A stretch of DNA of 64,000 bases from Isoetes taiwanensis (lineage: Eukaryota; Streptophyta; Lycopodiopsida; Isoetales; Isoetaceae). Below the pieces are notes generated by a model that was given only the letters and a program-made list of their open reading frames with translations, searched no databases and was not told the DNA's origin. Location: NCBI GenBank assembly GCA_021234155.1, contig JAJEKV010000022.1:5043852-5107851 (forward strand), written 5' to 3'. Below, piece by piece: positions 11,200-23,835 of this stretch. Positions within the stretch are counted from its first letter, which is position 1. Every line of letters starts with the position of its first letter. The position numbers and the translations under genes were made by a program.

Positions 11200-14100
11200 C
11201 TCTTGCCGATTTTTTCATGGACCTTTGTTTCCTTTCTTACCTATGTCATTCAGAAGTTGTTTAAAACAATATGTTATTATGTTAGGTGGTACCATAGTTC
11301 CACGTGTCTAACAAATTAACATGGGGCGAATATTGTAGAGGTGTAAATTATTTTGATAGCTCTTTTCTTTGAGATGATGAAATGCTTGAGTTTTTTACAT
11401 CCAGCCCAGTTCTCTCCGTTTCTAATTTCAAGATGCCAGTATGCCCCATGGAGCAACTTTCAACTTAATTGGGTCTAGCTTTGTGTACACCGTATGAATG
11501 TTTTTCTTCCCTTGTTCCATGATTCTCGACTTACTTATTTGCTTGCTTGCTTAGAGTGGGTATGTTTGTTTCCATTCTAGGCCATGTTGCATGTATAAGG
11601 AGTGATTGCAATTCATTTGGTTGTTTATGAAGTTGCTTGAAGGTTGTTGGTAAGTAGTTGTGTATCTGCCTCAATTTTTTGGGAGACATGTTATAACAAC
11701 TATGGGGCTACGCATAAGGTATGGTTTTTTGAACACGTGATTTTTCTTTACCATTATGACGTCATGTATCACCCATAGCTCCGAGTTGGTTCTCCACATT
11801 TGTTCTTTTTACAGGGTGAACCTTGCACCTGATCGTTCACTGACATGTCCTCACTCCGTTGTTTCTAGGATTATCTGTCATGCGCCATTACCAATTCCAT
11901 TGGTCTTCGTGCATTCGCAGGTTCATTTGAGTTGCTTCCTCCAGGAGACATATGCCTAGAGGTCCTAGAAAGCGCATACACAAGGCCAGGGGATTTCCAG
12001 GAGGTATTTTTGCATTTTCTATTGACTCTTATGGTTCCATTGTGAGAAGGCCATGGTTTTTTACTCTTTTGTACACGGATGTTTTTCTTTTTTCAATAAG
12101 GTTGGGCAAATATTATGTTTAGCATATGGCATATTGGGCTCATTTTTTCCAGCTCTATATCATTTGGTATTCGTTGTGTTCCATGTTTCTAGTTCTACAA
12201 GTTGCCTACTTTCTGGAGTGCTAGATTGCTCGATTATCTCAAAATAGCCATTCTAGTGGTAAATTTGCACGTTCTCAAGTTGTTTGTGACAACTCGCATT
12301 AGATGCTATGTTGGGCATAGAAGTTATGCAAATTGGTTTGGTAAGCGTCTGGCATCTTGCATAGATATTACATTTGTTAGGGATATTAGTGACCTTATTT
12401 TGCAAGCTATGTTGTCCATATTTATTCTTTGCTATTTTGTGTTTGATGAGTTTTGTTCGTTCCTAGGTGTTTGTTTCCGTTTTGGCAACCCTAGTGCTTG
12501 CACTACTCCAACTTGTCGTATGAATTTCATTCTTTTCCATTATCTCTTATTTTTCTAGTTTCTTCATATTTACTCCATGGCTCCATGATAATCTGTCCAA
12601 GCCTCTGGTGTTGTTGCCCGACTTTATTATCTTTGGTCATGAGGTTTTTTCGTGTTGTATTGCTCTTTGTTCCATTATGTTGTGATGGATTTCATTTTTC
12701 ATAGATATACTTTTTTGTAGTGCATCTCTGTCTCATAGAGCATTAATCTACACTTAGGTTGTAGATTTTGGTTCCTTACCCTTTTCTAGTATCTTGACAG
12801 GCGTATGCTTTTCTTGTTGTTTCTTGAATTTGTTGGCTATGTTGCTGCATTTTTGTAATGTTATTTTGTGTTCCTTTAATCCCATTTGCTCCAGAAGATT
12901 AGCTTGTTGTGCCATGGCTCCAATCACACCTTTACTTCAATTGGAGTTCTGTCTTTTCCAGGTGCCCCTTGTGCTTACTTTCAAGTTGTTCTAATTCGGT
13001 TCCATTGTTATTCTTCCTCATAAGTCTCGCTTGTTCTATGGTTAAGTACCATCTAGTGCTCCATTGGCTCTAATATGCTTCTTCAATGCTATCAATCCTT
13101 TAGATATGTTGGTCTTCCTGGCTGTGTTGTTCCTTTTGGGCGTAGTTTGGGCATTGGTCTTGTGATGTGGGCACTTGAATGTTTTTATTTATCATCTTCC
13201 GGCTTTCTGCTTTTTGACGGGTTGTTCCTACCCTTTAATACTTTTGTCAAATTTATTCTTCTTTAAATGCGCTCTTTGCAGGTTTATTATTTCACTTTTT
13301 GTCTTTTTAAGTTTTCATATTGTCTTTGTTCTTCTGTTGTATAGTTCGATGTCATATAGGCCTCACAATAGAGTTTAATTGACAGAGCATGGTTATCCTT
13401 TTATTTGCTAGCAAGATTGATATGCGATTTGATCAGTTCTTTCGGATATGATATGAGTTCATTATGATAGCCCTCTAGTGGTTCCGAGGGTGTCATGTTT
13501 TTCTTGCTTTATTTTGGTGGTTCCTTTTTTGTCCAACTACCTTACTTCATCTTGGTTCATCTTCCATTGTTTGTCTAGTCTCATTGATCACATTAAACAC
13601 TGCTCTGTTGTTTCATTTGCTTCGTTACCATCCATCCATCCATCTTTCCATTTGGGTGGTTGTCGTAATATTCGTTGAATTTGTCTGCGATGTTCTGACT
13701 CATTGTCCCATTACTACTATAGCTTTCCTGCTCAGTTTGATATATTTTTCTAGGTTTGATCCGGTTCATGTTTGTCTGTTAGTATTAGATTCTTTTAGTG
13801 CTTTTGAGTTCTATTTTTTGTTTGCTTTGGTCTTAGTTCAATTTTTCGTTAGTTTCACTCTTTGTATTTTAGTGTCAGTTTCTCTTTTAGTTTTTTAAGT
13901 TCATTTTTAGGCATTTTTTCTATTATCCCTTTTTGCTCCATTTATTCATCAAGTTCCTTTTTACTTCACTCTCCTTCATTTATTCTTTAACATCTTAAAT
14001 TACCTTGGTTCCTTTCTCTATTTACCTACTTGCTGCAGTTCGTTATTTGTCCTTTCAATTCAGTTTAACGTCTTGGAACGACTTGGCTCTTTTGCTCTTA

Positions 14101-14640
14101 TTTGTTTTGTCTGGCCCTGTAGTCAACTTGATCTTGGTTACCTTGTTGATCGCATATGCCTCTCGTCTCCCTTACTCATTTCACTTCATTTGCTCCACTT
14201 TTGTTTTGCCGTCTATTCTATTTCTACTTCTCCCGTTGGTCCCCTTTTTGGCCCCTCAATTTTCTCCAGTCGGTCTAACTTGCCCCCTTCGTTTATTTTG
14301 TTCCTCTATTTATCCATTTGCTCTAGATTCCTCTTTGTCTTTTCATTTCAGTTGCTCATTTCGCCTCCTCCATTGTTTTAGTTCTTTTGTTCTTTATTTG
14401 TCCATCTCCTTCGTTTGTTTAGCTCTTCTCCTTATTTTCCTTGATGTTCATTTACCATATTCTTGCCTTTTGCTCTGTTTATCCTAATTTCTTTCGCCAA
14501 TTCTTCTTTGTTGTTCCTTTGTCTGATCCGTTCTAGTTGTCCTATTTTTTCTTTATTTTTCCTTCATTTTTCATTCATTTCACTTTTGTCCCATTTTACC
14601 TAGTCAGCATAGTTTGCTCATTCTAATGGAGGTAGATTCC
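11200..14640 (+). other. T-rich, strand-asymmetric tract without genes
   Basis: Over about 3.4 kb the plus strand is strongly enriched in T and pyrimidine runs. Recurring words include TTCCATT, TTGCTCCA and CTTGTT. The asymmetry creates hydrophobic-looking frames (for example 14005-14487, rich in Leu, Phe and Ser) that are composition artefacts. It could be a decayed low-complexity transposon interior or a very long intron; splice-like strings such as AGGTGAGT near 11189 exist but no exon was recognised. Confidence 0.5.
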
Positions 14641-14683
14641 TCTTCTATCGGCCAGTTGGTTGTATCATAGGACCCATCCTAGG

Positions 14684-14836
14684 AATGCCACGGTTCTATT
14701 GCGATAGCAATAGAACCGACATTCCTTGGATGGGGACGCCTTTCCTCGCATCTCCTATTTATACTGCCTTCTGTCTCATTTCCAATCATCGGCGTTCTCT
14801 TGAGCTTCTTTCCATTCTGTTCATTCCGGGCTCCAC
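14684..14836 (+). repeat. 153-bp palindrome/TATA block, copy 2
   Basis: Second copy of the block at 4704-4859, with an identical 28-nt palindrome (14691-14718) and a TATA-like CTATTTATA downstream. The flanks are unrelated to those of copy 1. An LTR or promoter fragment of a repeated element is the simplest reading. Confidence 0.7.
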
Positions 14837-15072
14837 AAGTTTTTCGCCCCCCCTCCCTCTGTCATATCTGAGCTGGTTTATCATATCTACATCTGAATTT
14901 TCAAATTCTCATTGTTGTAGCTGCCTATTTTCCTATTAGTCGATTAATCAGCTTTATGTCTGTCTGTTTTTCTACATTTCTCGGATCGCCCTACAGCCCT
15001 TGATAACCCCCATGTTTCCCATGTTTTCTTTCTATTCTCTTTGATGGTGTATACGTTCTTACTTTCATTTGT

Positions 15073-15301
15073 TCCTCGACGTGGCATTGTAGCCTACGAG
15101 GCTTATTTATCATTTCATTCTTTCTCGGCGTGGCACTGCAGCCTCCGGGACGTAATTTCATCTTTATTTTCTCTCGGCGTGGCAATGTAGCCTCCGAGAC
15201 AGCACTAATCAGATATTTTTTCCCGCGATGGTCATTCCGCGGATGATTCCTGATTGGTCGGCTGCTGTTTCTTTCTCGGTGTGGCCTTGGAGCCTCCGAA
15301 C
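15073..15301 (+). repeat. array of four related small hairpins
   Basis: Four copies of a roughly 29-bp motif, CTCGGCGTGGC-N6-GCCTCCGAG-like, at about 15073-15101, 15123-15152, 15172-15200 and 15273-15301. Spacers are unrelated. Each can form a stem of CTCGG with CCGAG plus an inner GGC/GCC pair. Copy 2 carries a change that still pairs by G·U in the outer stem; copies 1 and 4 carry mismatches. Spacing is irregular, so this is neither CRISPR nor a simple tandem satellite. Confidence 0.7.
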
Positions 15302-15669
15302 CTTATTATTCTTTTGAATTTATATCCATTGATGCGCAAGGCGCTTAACTCCCTAACGGGTCATTTCTTTTTTTAGCCTTCATTCTGCAGGTTACCTTTG
15401 GGGAGTATCTTGGTTGTCACAGTGTGAGTGGTACATTACATTTTGGTATGGATAATATACTTCAAGTTGTTTACATAACAAGTATTAATACTATGATAAT
15501 ATAGAAGATATCGTATATATATGGAAGGGGTTGTCAAATTAAAGTGTTTTGGGCAAGTAATTATATGATATGGGCTGCATTCTTTTACAAATAATGTAGT
15601 CGTATACAAAGGGTTTTTCATATGAAACTGTCGTATACAATGGGTTTTTTGGCAACCTAAGGAACGCAC

Positions 15670-16308
15670 ATGGCATATATACCAATAATAGAGGTGAATC
15701 CCCCGGGTAACATACACATTAAGAGAGGGTGGGTGAAAGTCAAGGGAACTGCTGATAGAGGAGAAAATGCCGATGATAAGTCGATGAAGAAGCTGCAAGA
15801 AATAGCGATCCCCAATGAACCAGAGCCACAGAAAATGCACGCAATGCATGCATGCATGCAAGAGATGCATGCTTGCCCATTCGAGAATGCCGATCCGATG
15901 GCTCGGATGGGATTCTCGAAGGGCTCGCATGAAAACAGACAAAAACTCCCGACAAAAAGAGAACTTCCTTATCAAAACGGGACCGAGGACGAAGGCTGAA
16001 GGATGGCAAAAAAAGGGACAAGATCGAGGAAGAACATGTCAAAATATGGAAAAAGATGCCAAACCGCTAAACTAAGAGGAGAAGCCCTTCCCTACCCGTA
16101 TAAAAAAAGAGTCAAGGGAACTGCTGAGAGAGGAGAAAACGCCGATGAGAAGTCGATAAAGAAGCTGCAAGAAATAGCGGTCCCAAATGAACCAGAGCCA
16201 CAGAAAATGCATGCAATGCATGCATGCATGCAAGAGATGCATGCTCGCCCATTCAAGAATGCCGATCCGATGGCTCGGATCGATGGGATCGAGATCTCCG
16301 ATCGATAA
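15670..16308 (+). pseudogene. 213-codon frame with in-frame 124-residue duplication and one stop
   Basis: A single plus frame runs from 15670 to 16308, broken only by a TGA at 15997-15999. It contains a 372-bp tandem duplication (starts at 15739 and 16111), exactly 124 codons long, so both copies share the frame. The copies read K(G)TA[DE]RGENAD[DE]KS… and differ by about six conservative or charged changes and about three silent ones. Both carry alternating ATGC strings encoding HAMHACMQ. No known domain was recognised. Equal tolerance of silent and replacement changes gives no evidence of selection. It may be a fragment of a transposon gene. Confidence 0.4.
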
Positions 16309-16309
16309 T

Positions 16310-17960
16310 TAATTATCTACCGCCCCAAAGAGTGATAACTAAACAGGTGTCAGACGGGAGGGTTGCCCTCCGATGGCCTGAGGGTGTGTTATGCTTGGTT
16401 TTTATTTTGTTGTTTTTATTTTGTAAGGCATCAACAACAGTTCCAAGACCTAGATATGGCACCTATAGGAATCATAGCCATATATGAGCATTGATGCAGG
16501 CAGTACGGTGCAGTTTCTATGGTTTAAGTTTGGACCGGTGGATGGCCAAGACGAAGAGTGCTAATCTAGAATTTCATTGATATGGTGTAAGAATGGTATC
16601 AATATGATGCAAGAGTGCTTGAGCCATAACTTATTTTCTAGATGTGTTGTTGGATTCCTATAGCTTCAGTCTGAGATGTAATCACTTGCACAATCTCTAG
16701 CCTATAGTTAGAGGGAATGATGCAATACCCTTGCAAATAAAATTTCTAAGCATGTTGAAATAGAACGGCCACCTTACTTAGTGACTATATATGGAGTTTT
16801 TTACCATGATATATAAAAGGTTGTGCATGGGGAGTTAGTTAATGGGTCCATATATAATGTTCATAATCAATCTTATAAGCTTAGATGAACATAGAATATA
16901 TATAAGAGCTATAGTAAAACATGGATATTCAACCAAACTAGGACTGTGACATCTGATTTTCAAGAAAGGAAGTGAAAAAAGAATCATGACACTATAGACA
17001 CCAAATTCATGAATCCAACAACCTGTAATCGCGCCGCTAACCTTGACAAGGCATATAAGGTTGTTGACATATAGCTTGGATTACTAAAGTTTGTTCTAAT
17101 TCTTGTAACAATCACATTCCACATGAAAGAGCCGTTTGATTCTTAGGGAAAAAAAAACTACCAGTAGAGCAGGCTTGGGGCAAAGAGTTGGTCTGAAGGT
17201 GGTGGCATGGTATGAGGAATGGTATTCAAGTAGGTATAGTCAACATTTTATTTGTATTTGTTAGCAAATGAGCTCTTTCTTTACAATGACATAGAAGCGC
17301 CTCTAGTATTACCACACTTCTATTTGGCATTATGTTATAAATTTACATCTAGTCTATCAAGACTACATTTCTATTTGGCATTATGTTATAATCTTACATC
17401 TAGTCTATCAAGACTGATATCCTACAAAAAGAACCACATTCGATGCATTATACCTTAAACAAGTACGTAAATGTATTTTGCATATGATGGCTTTTCCACT
17501 CTTAGCATAAGTATATAGGAGCCAACATCTTTAACGAACACACACATGTCCAAAACTAGAACCTCCTCTTGCACCTTTCTCACTAAACCAAATTAAGTAT
17601 GTTCTGCATGAGCAATGCCACGACAGTACAAATAACATGTATCTTATATAGATGCATAGCACAAGAAGTAAAAATGAAACTTATAACATTGTTTTAAGAA
17701 AAATCTAAATTTTAATCGCTAACAGAGAAGGAGAATGGTATATTTATGAAATCCATGCGATTGTTAAATTATTCCATGGATAAAAGATACTTGCGAGTTG
17801 AAGAGAACTTTTACATATGGCATTACCATGATGCAAACAATAATTCTTTTCCATTGATTCATCTAAAGCCTAAACATCTAGACAAATCATTTGTCAATTG
17901 AAGGGGTAATATAAAAAATACTGTTGGGTGATGTGGGTGGCCCCATATGATTGCATCAAA
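16310..17960. other. no supported gene
   Basis: AT-rich sequence with no frame above about 90 codons and no domain. It contains a 51-bp tandem duplication, listed separately. Confidence 0.55.
17318..17419. repeat. 51-bp tandem duplication
   Basis: Copies starting at 17318 and 17369 share TTCTATTTGGCATTATG and CATCTAGTCTATCAAGACT, with a few substitutions between them. Confidence 0.85.
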
Positions 17961-18130
17961 GTATCATCTATCTATATCTATATATAGTAATATATAGTAA
18001 TAAAAGCAAAATGTAGTTTGTGCAGAGCATCTCGGCCGTTGATTTTGTTGTGTGAAAACTTTCATTCTAAGCCATTATATAATTAGTTATTATTTTGTCC
18101 TCACTAGGGTAATGCATGCCAGAACGACGT

Positions 18131-18220
18131 GAATGCCCTGCCTCGCATCGCATTTCTCAAATCGCATTTTCTTTTGAATGCCCTGCCTCGCATCGCATTT
18201 CTCAAATCGCATTTTCTTTT
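18131..18220. repeat. 45-bp exact tandem duplication
   Basis: Copies 18131-18175 and 18176-18220, each beginning GAATGCCCTGCCTCGCATCG. They appear identical. The 45-bp period preserves frame on both strands, giving spurious short ORFs. Confidence 0.92.
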
Positions 18221-20009
18221 GATGCGCTGGAGTTTTTTTAAGCCCAAAAATCCGACGTCTTCTTGCAATCCGGCGACATTTTTGCAGATTCATTTTGATT
18301 GTATGAATTCTAGGTGGATGGAGAAATGCTACCAAGATAGGTAAACCCATGACATAAAACTCTTTTTCTTTACTTAATTTTCATAGTCCGTTGTCTTCTT
18401 TGTTGATGCATTTTTGAAAGCAGCATATTGGTTGATAAATTACACATTTGCCTGATAAATAAGAAGGGAATTGAGCAGATATGTGAGCGGGTAGAACTAT
18501 TTCAAAGCTTGGATTGTAAACTGTATTTGGATTGGTTAACGGTTTTAGCATGCCTTTTGTATTTGCAAATCAGAGAGAAACACAATGGGTAAACGTACAT
18601 TTACCCTAATCTATAAAAGAGCTTGATCCACAAAACAGTTTTTGACCGCCAAATAGCTTTCTCTTTGGATCTAATAGGGGTCAAGCATTTTGTTTGCTAT
18701 GCCACTGGCCACGCTTTGATCGCTTTTAGCAGATGCTGGGGAGTGGATTTATCAAGATTGATCATTCTAAATAACATGATTTTTGCTATATAAGGAAGGT
18801 TTCACATTGTATGCATGTCCATAGTCATATCCAGCAGGAGAATGAGCCGTTATCAATTTTATATGGCCGTCAGCATCGAACAAAACTGCCAATGCCACTG
18901 CCAAATCGGACCGTTAGCTCTATTATCCCCGCAATACATCAAAAGAGCCCTCTTCCTTTAGATTTGTAATCGGCTTCTTTTCTTGCCTGTGCATGCAAGT
19001 ATTCAACATTGAAAGGAGAGCAAGGGATGATCCCAGTCTGAGATTTTGGGTTTTCTGTCTTATTTGGTTGTTTCATCTTTGATCTCGCTGAATGCCTTAC
19101 ATGAATTGTGGAACGTATTTCATTTGCAGAGAATAAATTTAATGGGTTCAACACTGATCAAGGCGAGGAATTTCTACTGGCAAAATCGCATTTCTGATTA
19201 GCTCTATAAAGATGATTAAATTTTGAGCATATCTGCAAAATTCAGCCGTTCTTTGTTTTAGGTATGAATTTCCTCTTTCCCTTTTGAGTTTTTGTGACCT
19301 TAGCTATCTATGCTTTGAGATGCTGAATCTTTTTTGCCACATGGTTAAGGAATGGCTCCCGCCTCGACATCAATCGCTCTGCTTATGATAGCAAGATCGT
19401 AGGTAATCGCCCGGGGTTCTTCAATAGATCTACAGATATTTGGTTGAATCGCCCCTTATGTATACAATCCATTCTATCTTGGTGGACAATGTGGGTATTT
19501 GGATTTTGAAGATCGTTAGCAAGCATAATTGCTGCCTTTCTAGGTTTCCATCAAAGCCACTACATGATCCTTTTGGCTTCTCAACTACTCTTCTAGCATG
19601 TAGGTACGTCAGTTTCTCTGTCTTCTAGCATGTATATACGTCGGTTTCACTGTTAAAAAATCGTTCTCATGTTAAAGTTTCTATATTTTGCACAGACTGG
19701 TATGATTTTGTTGGAAAGTTTTTGTTTGGGTTTGAGTTCAGTCCTTCGTCAGGAGGTTGTAGATTTGCATCTTTGTATTGAAATAATTTCTCTAAGATGT
19801 GCTGCAGATTGTACTGAGCCAACTCACTATGAAAAAAGCTGTGGAGTTTCACAAATATTACTAGGAGTGTGTATGCTACCATAAAGTTGTGTCCTTTCAT
19901 CTGTTGTCACAAGAAGGTAGGATTTGTTTATTTTTTTCCTTGTAGAGTTGACGATTTTGCTTCTGATTTGAGGGTCTGGCTCTTTGCCTCTTAACCTTGG
20001 CAAAATAGC

Positions 20010-20709
20010 TCTTTGATAGAATTGATCTCTCTAACAACAACCACGGGGTCCAATTCCAATAGATATCTCTGTCTTAATGTTAATGTTAGAGACTCATTCT
20101 CTTTAATAATTCATTCGGTGGATCTTTGCCTCCAAGTTTAGCAAATTGTAGCAGCCTTTTTGCATTGTCTGCCTTAAACTTCTGTTCACTAGGTAATAAC
20201 AGGTTTAATGGTTCTCTCAAGCTCCAGGATTCTGCTGTTCAAGAATTACACATATCTTATAATCAATTATTGAGTGGTACTTTGCCCGATGTTAGCAAGT
20301 TGCATTCGGTTATAAGGTTCAACGCATCGGCAATTGCTTTTACGGCATTATTCACGAAGGATTAGGCAGTTTAACAAAGGCTTACGACTGATCTCAGCCA
20401 TAACATGCTTGCGGAAGCATCCCATCCCTTGACGAATGTGAGAGCTTAGTGACTCTAGATCTGAGCTACAACTCTTTACAAGGAAAATTCACCATGTTCC
20501 GTAATTTACCCGCTTTGGATATCTTTGATCTTTCCCACAACAGCATTGTCCGCCCAATTCCATCTCGCATTAGAATATTCAATAACACCGAACATGCGGA
20601 TCTATCCTACAACAATGCATGCGGAATCAGCCGTAAGTTGCGCTTACCAGTGAACCTAGCAAGAGAGACAACTATAATTCGGATCATTAAAGATGCTATT
20701 GTTATTTGA
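20010..20709 (+). pseudogene. leucine-rich-repeat receptor-like gene fragment
   Basis: Translated segments carry LRR consensus strings in order: RIDLSNNN near 20015, LPPSLANCSSL and NNRFNGSL near 20126-20220, ISYNQLLSGTLPDVSKL near 20250, GSIPSLDECESLVTLDLSYN near 20410-20470, and FDLSHNSI / ADLSYNN near 20527-20615. These match the ectodomain of plant LRR receptor-like proteins or kinases. The frame shifts at least twice (around 20100 and 20365-20440) and no kinase domain, signal peptide or transmembrane segment is seen. It lies inside the proposed Helitron, so capture by that element is the likely origin. LRR identity is clear; subfamily is not. Confidence 0.7.
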
Positions 20710-21832
20710 GCTTGGTGAAACCGGCAAAGCACTTGACCACCGTGGCTTCAATTCGGCACAGCACGGGTTTGTCATTGATTCATCATCTTCACTTTATTTT
20801 GCAAAGGAACTTTGAGACTTATCAAGTAGAAGTATGGGAGGTAGAGTTGTTTAGTGTCATAATTGTATTTTATAACACGTATAATGGTGCAAAGCTCAAA
20901 TTTGAAATGTTGTCCCTTGTTTGGATAGTTATTTTAATGCATGTAATTGTTCAAGAAATCTGCACTTTTGTTGGCGACTTTGGGCTAAGAAGAATGGAAT
21001 TATATATTTCATATTATATCCAAGGGAGACGTGGTTTTAAACTGTCTTCCCTTCCCCGAGGGCTGTAGTTTGCTTTTATCTAGCAATCAAAGGGTTTATT
21101 GTGATTGCAAATACGCAAGATTTGGCAATCGATTCATTAACTTAACAATGTCCCATGGTCGCATGGTTGCATGGCGAAGTTGCGATATGATCAGAGGTCA
21201 ACCGATGTTGAAATTTCATGGGCAGAAGACCACCACGGCTGATCATTTACACATAAGAAATGATTAAATACGACAATAAGCTTACAAAGAAAGCTTTGAG
21301 ATTACCATTTCTGGGCAGTGTAAATCTGGCATTTTTATGGATATTTGAGTTATCAATCTCACTGTTTTGTCGTACAAACAAATGGTGATTTTGTTCAGTA
21401 ACATAAGTGAAAAGACTTGGATTTTAATTTTTCTTGTATAATGGCCATTTAAGAATGGCACATTTGGATAGACATTTTAGATAACCGATACATTAGAGCA
21501 CCTTGCTCAGGCCAGCATGTGATACTTTAGGAATCCGTTTGCTCTTGCTACCATTGAATGATTTTCATATCATAGCAAAAATAATTTGTACAAATGGCTT
21601 GCATTTATTTGTAGAGATTGCGAAATGCTGGACCAGAGATTGCGGAATGCTGGGCTAGATACGGAGATGGGAGGAACTACTTACATATACATAAGTAGTG
21701 CAGTGCATTATCCTTTTTATTTAACAATATTGTAGCATGTCAAATCTTGGAGAGGCATTATATTCTTAATTCATGTTCACTTATCTTCACTTTAAAGTTG
21801 CAAATTTTGTTTGATTGATATATGTTTTATAA

Positions 21833-22340
21833 TAGAATAGAATAGAATATGATTTTATCGTCCACGGAGACCAACTGGCCTATGGGACCCAAGTACAAAG
21901 AGAGAGCAAAGAGTATATTATTACGGGATTAAAAACCCCCCCGGCAAGGGTTTTCGGGGAAAACCTTAGTAGCAATAAGGATGCTGACATACTGCCATGA
22001 TTATATACATAATCACAAGTACAGCAGAGTTAATGGACGGACAGGGGGCATAACTGAAGTCCGCTGTATCCATTACCTCCGAGGTACGATTCCAACAGCC
22101 CTCGCAGGCCGTGCTTTCGCAGCTCATGCAAGGCCCGATGGGGCATAACTAACCGGCATACCGAGCCCGGATATGCTCTCGCCGGACAGGCCCGAGGGCG
22201 GATTTCATCCTCAATGGCGCGCTGACAAAGATCGGCAGGACTCGTCCTCACGCTGCTCCCCGATCCATCTCCCTCGTCTCAATGCGGAGGTGGTGTGCAC
22301 TGTCGCGAATGGAAGCAATCACCTGGGGGCTTTTTCATGG
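21833..22340 (-). mobile_element. LINE-like 3' end with TATTC-type tail (tentative)
   Basis: Plus-strand ATAGAATAGAATAGAATATG at about 21830-21852 reads on the minus strand as a (TATTC)n tail preceded by GATAAAATCAT. Upstream, on the minus strand, comes GC-richer sequence with proline/glycine-like short frames. A short-repeat tail at the end of a non-coding GC-shifted block fits a 5'-truncated non-LTR element. No reverse transcriptase motif survives. Confidence 0.35.
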
Positions 22341-22740
22341 GTAGATGGGTGCGCAGGTAGTGGTGTGGGCCCCTCGTGAGCATGGGATTAACCTGGCTGT
22401 CGATAATTTGCCACCTTGACATGTGACAGGGCCTCTGCATCCCAAAGCTTGGCCATGAAGCAAGCATCCAAAATCTTGCTTCAAGGCGTAGCGTTCCTTC
22501 GGTGTATGCACTGGTCCACATCTGTGTGCCTGCACATTCCATAGCGAGTATAATGAAAACCAATTCATCTATTTGCAGAGATGCATTGTAGAAATCATGC
22601 ACTGTCAAAGGTTTAGAGACAAAGTGTCTTCCAAATAGTCCAAAGTTTTTCTCTGGTAGAACAAATGACTATGGTAGAACAGTTGTTGCATACCTTTGCA
22701 ACAAAAACTGAGAGATGATATTCTTAGAATTCTAAGAAGA

Positions 22741-22991
22741 TATTCACACGGAGGGTGACTCCGGTCAACGAGAGCTGTTGGATAGGCATATTCACCCCTT
22801 ATTCCTTAATCTACACCGTACGTAAAGTTCCTCGTTTGTGGGGTATGCAAGTACAAAATTTGCTATACTGTATAACAAGATTCGCAAAATACTATAAGAT
22901 TTCAAGCGGAATACTATATGGTGTTGATTTTGTACGTGCAAAATACAATTATGAAGGCTCTCGTTGCCCTACGTCACCCCCCGTGTGAATA
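22741..22991. mobile_element. MITE with about 37-bp terminal inverted repeats
   Basis: The left arm (about 22740-22776) reads TATTCACACGGAGGGTGAC… and the right arm (about 22955-22991), reverse-complemented, reads TATTCACACGGGGGGTGAC…. Both continue to CAACGAGAGC with only a few differences. The element is about 250 bp with no coding capacity. The ends are palindromic (ATAT), so the target duplication could be TA or AT; the superfamily is unresolved. It lies inside the proposed Helitron. Confidence 0.75.
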
Positions 22992-23835
22992 TGCACCCAA
23001 ACCAAAGGGGGTTTAAGGGGGATTTTAATTTAAATGTGTTGGACCCAATGATTGTGTTAATTAATGTCAATGGTAGTTATGTGTTGGTTGTTAATGTCAA
23101 TGGTTGTTATGTGTTGGTTGTTATGTGTTGGGGGATTTAATTTTTATATGTTGGATGTTAATGGTTTGTGTTGCAAAAAATTTTTTGGCCCCTTCTAGGT
23201 GTGACAACAAAAATTTTAGAATTCAAAGCAGAAAAAAACTAGAATTCATTTGAGGCTTTCATCACCTGTAGCTTTTGAATTTCATCACAATAAAACAAAT
23301 AGAACATAAGTAAAAGTTACCATAAAGATAGAGCAGATTGATCCCATTATTCTGAAAGTTATAAAGTTTGCAACACCCATACACAAACATTTTTCAACTG
23401 GAATTTAACAGCAGCCTTTGGCCTCCATGGATTCTTGTGGTGAGAAACCAAAGTGGGAAACTTTTCTGCTTGTTAGCACAAGGATCTAGAAGCCTTGGAA
23501 TTTGCTTAATAACTGCCTCAAAATCTAAAAATGCATGGTAATTTTTTGCAAGCTTCATTCGGAATGAGCCACAAAACAATATCCAATAGCGCAATCCTGT
23601 ATTAATCAGCTGGTAGGTTGTGAAAGCCTACCAAACCCGGCTGAAAAATTGCTGATTTAGCATAGATAACTTAATCAAACATATCCATATCATACACTAT
23701 CAAAAAGATCTCGGAGAGAGCTTTCCAACGCAATAAAAATCATCTCAAACAGAGCTCTGGATCAAAAGTTATGATAAGAAATGTGTTGCCGGCGGGGAAA
23801 CTGCACTACATGCGCCCTTCAACCTTTTCATGTGC

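Noticed and set aside
14005-14487. 160-codon plus-strand ORF with membrane-protein look
   Set aside because: Lies in the T-rich tract, where any open frame becomes Leu/Phe/Ser-rich; no start context, domain or homologue recognised.
15436-15975. 179-codon minus-strand ORF
   Set aside because: Antisense of the repeat-bearing frame at 15670; Cys/His/Leu-rich by composition, no motif.
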